Shown one piece after another: positions 59,301 through 64,000 of a stretch of 64,000 bases of DNA. Positions within the stretch are counted from its first letter, which is position 1, and every line of letters starts with the position of its first letter. The notes beneath the pieces were generated by a model that was given only the letters and a program-made list of their open reading frames with translations, was not told the origin of the DNA and made no database searches. The translations under genes were made by a program, and so were the position numbers. Origin of the DNA: Klebsormidium nitens (taxonomy: Eukaryota; Streptophyta; Klebsormidiophyceae; Klebsormidiales; Klebsormidiaceae); the NCBI GenBank assembly GCA_000708835.1, contig DF237313.1:28934-92933 (forward strand), given 5' to 3'.

Positions 59301-61123
59301 CGGAATCGCAGTGGCTGCAGGCGCACGCGGCCGAGCTCGCGGCGCTGCGCGCGGACGACAAGGAGAACCTTCGGGAAATTGACGGGTGAGCAGGTTTCGG
59401 GAGGTCTCAATTACTTCGAAGCACTAGATGCGCGCTTGTGAAGGAGGAACCGCGGGAGGGTGATGTGTGAGAAAAGCCGACATGGCTCGCGAGACACGTT
59501 TGAGTGCATTTGAACTCAAAGTATCGTGGTCGACAGTGTAAAACTTCTCTTCATCGTTGGGCCGTCCAATCTTAAGCAGGGTAAAGCACCTCTGCCCGGA
59601 AGGAGCTTGGAAACTCGAGACTGTCGACCGGTGACTGAGCCAAGCTCGGTGTGTCTCTCCGCAGCCTCCAAGCGCAGCTTCGCGACGCCCGAGAAGCGGT
59701 ACGCGCGGCTGGGGAGCTCACCACCCGGCTGCACAAGGCGGAGGAACGAGCCCAGGCCTGCGAGGTAGGCGGCACTTGCGGCCAAGACAACACCCACTTG
59801 CTTAAAGCATCGACTCTGTTCAAGTAAACGTTGCGGCCGAATCCAGTGGGTACATATCGAAGCAACGAATCCAGGGGTTCCTTGTTGAGAGCCGCATGGA
59901 GAAGGCCTTTAAGTTTATTCGAGACTCTGCAAAGTCGCCGCCAGCAAAGCGTGGAACTGCTGAATCCCAATCTATAATCACAGCAGAGCACAAGACGATA
60001 TGTAGCCTGGATGACTAGTTCTTTCTCTTGTCCCCTCGTTCTTGAGCCCCTTGAAGATCGCATTCGCAGCTTGGCCCGCTTGACCGGGTACATGTCTTCT
60101 GAAAGACGAACGGACACTCTCTTGGCTCACGCGTTCCGAGCTTCGCATGTGCAGGAGGTTTCCGGCCGCACCGAGCAGACCGTCAAGGAGCTCCGGCGGA
60201 AGGCGGAACAGATGCGCCGGCAGCACGCACTGGAACTTGCGGGCGCGGAGAAGCGGGTTCGAGAAGCACGCTCCAAGAAGGTGAGCATACTCTCTCGTTA
60301 CCGATCCAGGGACGTCTCGTGACGGAGAGTGAGGTTCTCGAGCGGGGAAGAGCTCGGTTCGCAGTGTGGCTGGCTGGCATACACTTGAGGCGCCACTTCT
60401 GCGCTTGCTTAAGTTAAAGCCGTTCTTTGACAGTGGCCCCGCAACGAAAACTCGGAGCTTTTTACGTTATGCCTGCAAACGTGAAATCGCATCGACCGTG
60501 CTTTTACAGCTTGCACTCCTTCACGCTATATTCGACTTCTGGCTCTTTCCTTGTCATCATTGTCTCTGGCGCAACCAGTGTTTGTTGTATCTACCTTTTC
60601 GAGATAAAATGTCTTTCTACACTCTGCAGGGCACCGTGTGCCAGCAACCGCACCTGTTTAGCTTGCACTTTTCGAAGTTTACTCGAACTCTCTTCCTGTC
60701 CGTCTTGTCTGACCCATGTTTGTCGTGGCAGAATGGATACATGACACTTGGCCTAATCTCCTGCAGGGCACCGTTTGCCAGATGTGCCAGATGTCGGAGC
60801 GCGTCGTGTTCCACCTGCCGGAGGGAGGTGACGACTCCAAGCCCGTTCAGAAAGTTTTGCACCGGTCCCAAACGGAGCCCGGGCGAGCGAGCGGGGCCAA
60901 GTCGAGCAAGAAAGGGTTCTGGTTCTGGGGGAAGGGAAAGAGCAAGGAAGAACCGGGTGAAGAAGAGGGTTCGGGCAATCTGGAGTCTTCTCCTGAGGAG
61001 AGGGAGAGCATGGCGTCGAATCCTCCCCGGGAAGAGGGGACTTCGGGAGAAGTTGGCACCGAGATTGCGGAGGGTGCTCGGTTGGACAACTCGCTGGAGT
61101 CGCTGCCCCTAACCCCTCGGTAA
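50303..61123 (+). CDS. KIN12: Kinesin-12 (plant phragmoplast-type), 18 exons, 1460 aa
   Basis: Plus-end-directed microtubule motor of the family that in land plants works at the phragmoplast and division site (PAKRP/POK). Exons: 50303-50980, 51346-51450, 51717-51776, 52078-52131, 52360-52452, 52764-52859, 53246-53316, 53589-53663, 54096-54245, 54621-54684, 54998-55063, 55232-56773, 57555-57790, 58363-58693, 59207-59385, 59665-59764, 60155-60280, 60767-61123; 4383 nt, phases consistent, stop TAA. The N-terminus is a basic, S/P-rich extension (1-145). The motor spans about 147-480 with GQTGSGKT (P-loop, split across exons 1-2), NSASSRSH (switch I) and LVDLAGSER (switch II). The neck reads [23 protein letters not shown] 1542-nt exon encodes a low-complexity S/P/E-rich region, then comes the kinesin-12 block [19 protein letters not shown] and [10 protein letters not shown], a short coiled coil and a basic/acidic tail. 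ATG 50303 is the first in-frame Met of this exon. The tail is much shorter than in POK-type proteins and ends in a CQMC-containing segment. Confidence 0.92.
50734..55063 (+). other. KIN12: KIN12 motor domain and neck exons
   Basis: Exons 1 (3' half) to 11. Key strings: [15 protein letters not shown] plus [108 protein letters not shown]. All nucleotide-binding motifs are intact. Exon 8 (ending 53663) joins exon 9 (54096) in phase; a tempting open stretch at 53965-54008 is not used. Confidence 0.92.
57211..57615 (+). repeat. Tandem triplication of a KIN12 exon 5' edge with its intron
   Basis: The acceptor plus first ~52-60 nt of exon 57555-57790 (codons [17 protein letters not shown]) occurs three times: at 57260, 57388 and 57555. 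Intron pieces between them are also repeated (CTCAAAGAA / CAAACAACTTCCAG), with a partial unit already at 57211. Copy 1 ends in a donor-like GTAAGA after 52 nt, copy 2 lacks a donor, and both would break the frame; only copy 3 continues into the stalk exon. Confidence 0.92.
58681..58768 (+). repeat. KIN12 exon 3' edge copied 70 nt into the next intron
   Basis: The exon end and donor GAGGAGATCCAGGTAAA at 58682-58698 is echoed at 58751-58768 as AAGGAGATTCAGGTACGG, with a second plausible donor. Using it would add about 70 nt. Confidence 0.6.
60621..60790 (+). repeat. Duplicated acceptor and exon start before the last KIN12 exon
   Basis: CTGCAGGGCACCGTGTGCCAG at 60623 resembles the real acceptor and exon start at 60761 (CTGCAGGGCACCGTTTGCCAG), spacing 138 nt. 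The upstream copy diverges right after, so it is either a decoy acceptor or a rarely used alternative. Confidence 0.85.
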
Positions 61124-62853
61124 AGGCTACAGGAGGTGGTCAAGGATGGGACTGTCCTCTGGAAAGCGAAATTTTACCAGGTTGATTAGATTCTCTATAA
61201 CTACTCCCCAGCTACAGTTAAAGTATTCGAAGAAACCAGCACGCTTCGGTTCAGAATGTCAAGGATTGGTTTACCACAGCTTTATACCCCGTGGTCTGAT
61301 TTATTTTCTGAAAAGTTTGAGTCCTCTGTCTGGCCGGCAAGCCGGCCAGCCCTGCCAACAGTTCATTGCAGTGCATTCACATGTGCATTGGTACAACGAC
61401 TACGGTATCTACTTCTTTCGCTCTTGCAAGTCGACTTGACTCGGCCGTTGATGCAAAGACGTTGTGTGATTCCTTCACTCTGAATTAGAGAACGCTTATG
61501 AGACGGTTGTTCGCAAATCGTACAATTCTGTGCGAGTCTCATAAAATCAGGTGTATGCTCTACTATTAGGTTATTTTTTGACAACTAAGACCTTAAGGCT
61601 CTACTATTAGGTAATATCTTGACAATTGAGACGTAGCTTAAGGAAATTTCTTCGTCCTCTGTGTGCATGACGGTTGCCTCAAGCATGCAATTGTATCCAG
61701 TTAGGCTGCACAAGCTATAGTGCATGCATGTGGCCTCACCGTAGCTACGTATATGAAGCACAGTGTATGCACTCAATACATGATAATGATGCGGGCCCAG
61801 GTGACAATCACAAGTGTACAGCTTGATCATTCAGCTTAGTATATACATAGCTGGCGCCTGTAGCTCTGCTGTATGTTTCGTCGAATCTCTCACGCATGTA
61901 TATAAACGGTTTGCAGCTTTGCAATATATATGGTAGTATAGTAATCATTCAGTGCATGATATACGGAACGGACTTCGTGCAGAAGTTTGCAACCGACTTA
62001 GCCCGCCAGTTCGCGAAGGGCCCAAGTGGAAAGCCGATGCATATAGGTAGCTTGTTCCGGCAGGACGTACATTTGCATAAGATCCGGCCTCTAATAGGAA
62101 GACGTGTTGTTAGGTATTGCATATGCTGTTGCATGAGTTGCAGGACTTGGATGAATCTAGTCACATGGAACATGGCAATCGGTGCCAAACATTGTTAAGT
62201 TCTCCGGAGGCCGGCCCCATGCCTTGTGCAAGGGCATCATATAATACGAAGTATCCATATATATATGCCAGCAGGCATTGCATGTTTAAGTGGGATCAGT
62301 GATTTGCAGTCACTGGCCACAGGCCATGCAGTTGTTCTTCATAAGTAACAAGCAAGCTCGCGTGATGTGCACTACACAGTTGATCTGCGGAGAAATTGTT
62401 ATAAGCTGCACTTGAAACATGCCGTAGAATAGCAAACTACGAAATCATGATGCGAGACCACTTTGTATAGATAACATGTGATGCAGGATTGCGAGCTCGC
62501 TGGGTGACTCTGCTCGGCGAATCTTGTACTCTTCCGCAAAACAACGGTTGTCTAAGGCGACAGCAGGTCTCATGCTGATCAGATTGTGCGAATGACCGAC
62601 TGCTCATAATCCTAGCAACAGATGAAAATGACGCTCTGGTGCAAACTGCCACGGTACTTCTGTCAAGTCGAATCTGATCTGAAGAAACCATTCCTGTCCG
62701 TACTCCACAACTTTCGCCTCTTTCTTTGTCTTTGGAGAACTTAGGCGATGCATCTTTGAGCTTCAGGTCATGCAATCTGAAAGGGGAATCCGCACAAAGA
62801 TAAATGAATGATGCTGTGTTCAATTTACAATGTTGAATCCACAATTGGTCAAC
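61124..62853. other. Convergent intergenic region with a 41-bp tandem duplicate
   Basis: Between the stop codons of KIN12 and the small minus-strand gene. Two copies of a ~41-nt unit (CTCTACTATTAGG...TTAAGG) lie at 61558-61598 and 61599-61643. The rest is AT-rich with TATATA/GCATGC runs and no credible exon. Confidence 0.6.
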
Positions 62854-63769
62854 TCATCTAAGGCTCTTCTCCACAGCTTCGTACCCGTCTCTTCTACCCA
62901 GCATCCCGCTCTCTTTCAAGTCCGCATAGTACCTGCATCAGGAGGCCGAAGGACAGCCGCTCTGTCAGTCTACACCCGAGAGGCAACCTGCCTATGCATA
63001 CCTCTTTGCACAATCCTGGACGGCGACGATATCCTTGGTTGCGTGCACCTCCATCCTAGTCGTTATGTTTCAACCAAGATAAGCTTTCAAGCTTGACTTA
63101 ACTTCACCCACAAACAGGATTCAATCGGCAAAGCAGTCAGGGCTCAGAATGAATATGAGGAGACTGAAAATGAAAGAAATGAAATAGTACACGATACTTA
63201 CAGTCAGATTGACAACAAAATGGGTTAGAAAGGGTGCTCGACGATTACTGTCGGATCGACAAAGCAATGGTACGCTATCAGCCAGTCGTGCCTACTCAAT
63301 GGGGAAAGCACAGAGTTCAAGGACCAAATCGAAGCCAGAAGGTCAGCACCAATCAAGCTAGTACAACAGGCTCACAGGCATGCACCTGTGCCATCATCAA
63401 AAGTATGTTGCTGCTGATCCACAAAGTCTTCAAAACATTGATATGCCGAACTGTTCTGCTTCGGGTCATTCACTTTAAAAAGATAAGCGGAGGAAATGAG
63501 CAGAGCTTGATTCTTAAAAAGGCAGCTCGTTACTGAGTGGGCGCTGTTTACACGTTATAAGATCCTGTACTTTGAATAACTTACTTTTGATGATGCGCTT
63601 CCGTTGTCCAGAATCCATAGGGCTTCACAGGCTGGGCCCATGTAGCTTTTAGCTTTTCACATCTATCTCTCATTTCGTACAGGTGCTGCCTTGACTTCTC
63701 ATCCCTTTCCTTTGGGTCTTCCATCCAGCGCCGTATCATGTGCTCCGAATACTCCAGGATGAATGCCAT
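62854..63769 (-). CDS. Small two-exon gene, 87-aa protein of unrecognised function
   Basis: Exons 63585-63769 and 62854-62932 join in phase (HHQ, K, YYADLKES) and end in TGA. The protein starts MAFILEYSEHMIRRWMEDPK, continues with a charged helix (RDEKSRQHLYEMRDRCEKLK), then PVKPYGFWTTEAHH, and ends GMLGRRDGYEAVEKSLR. The order 'charged helix, PYGFW, GRRD-Y' seems familiar from short conserved land-plant proteins of unknown role, but I cannot name it. The ATG is chosen for its position before the helix; the frame stays open to 63844, so an upstream exon is possible. No signal peptide or TM segment. Confidence 0.55.
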
Positions 63770-64000
63770 GGATGACGCTTGCGTGCACCCACCGGCAGCG
63801 GGCTCACAGAACGGATAATATTGCCCGCTGCTTGCGCCAATCAATACAAGCTTGGAGATCAGTACTTTAGACAGTCTGCAACAGCAAGAACTTGGAAAGA
63901 AGGCGTCACTTTCAGAAGACAGGCGTCTCTCTGGCTCTACACCTTCCCTTCTCAGCCTTCTGCTGAAATTTGAGTTCTGTTCAAACTTCAGTCTCGAACC
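63770..64000. other. Upstream region of the small minus-strand gene
   Basis: Should contain the 5' UTR and promoter, or an upstream exon if the reading frame that remains open to 63844 is used. Nothing else recognised. Confidence 0.35.

Overview
The window is nuclear DNA from an intron-rich eukaryote, most likely a streptophyte (a charophyte-grade green alga, Klebsormidium-like). That placement is inference. It rests on GC-rich exons split by many introns of about 100-800 nt, a plant-type kinesin-12 with the phragmoplast-kinesin stalk block, and a PRT6-type UBR ubiquitin ligase. Splice sites are ordinary GT-AG. No bacterial operons, rRNA, CRISPR or viral genes were seen. A 673-nt assembly gap lies at 23616-24288.

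Layout. (1) 282-15329 (+): the last 21 exons of a huge coiled-coil protein whose start lies left of the window; a KIF15/HMMR-like motif near its C-terminus suggests the tail of a kinesin-12-type protein. (2) 18971-22140 (-): a two-exon, membrane-anchored GT90 (CAP10/Rumi) glycosyltransferase with an extra conserved-looking C-terminal domain and an apparent 1-nt frameshift. (3) 25146-26175 (+): an unrecognised three-pass membrane protein, also with an apparent frameshift. (4) 28939-49395 (-): a 40-exon PRT6/UBR1-type N-recognin E3 ligase (1723 aa, reconstructed with every exon phase matching). (5) 50303-61123 (+): an 18-exon kinesin-12 (1460 aa), divergent from PRT6 across a 907-nt shared upstream region. 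(6) 62854-63769 (-): a two-exon gene for an 87-aa protein.

Spacers carry repeats. The most striking is a dispersed element (17334, 27280, and an inverted copy cut by the gap at 23615) whose first ~158 nt are a nearly invariant chain of GC-rich hairpins, followed by a hairpin that keeps its place but changes its sequence. A second dispersed repeat with a G-quadruplex-like core occurs in one intron each of the coiled-coil gene and PRT6.

The most unusual pattern is in the introns of the two plus-strand coiled-coil genes. Many contain one to three decayed tandem copies of the neighbouring exon edge with its splice site. The clearest arrays are at 5959-6280, 7091-7555, 11771-12050 and 57211-57615. 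The genes do not form one pathway. Two are linked by theme (kinesin-12 and a probable kinesin-12-type tail, both tied to microtubules and division), while PRT6 belongs to N-degron proteolysis.
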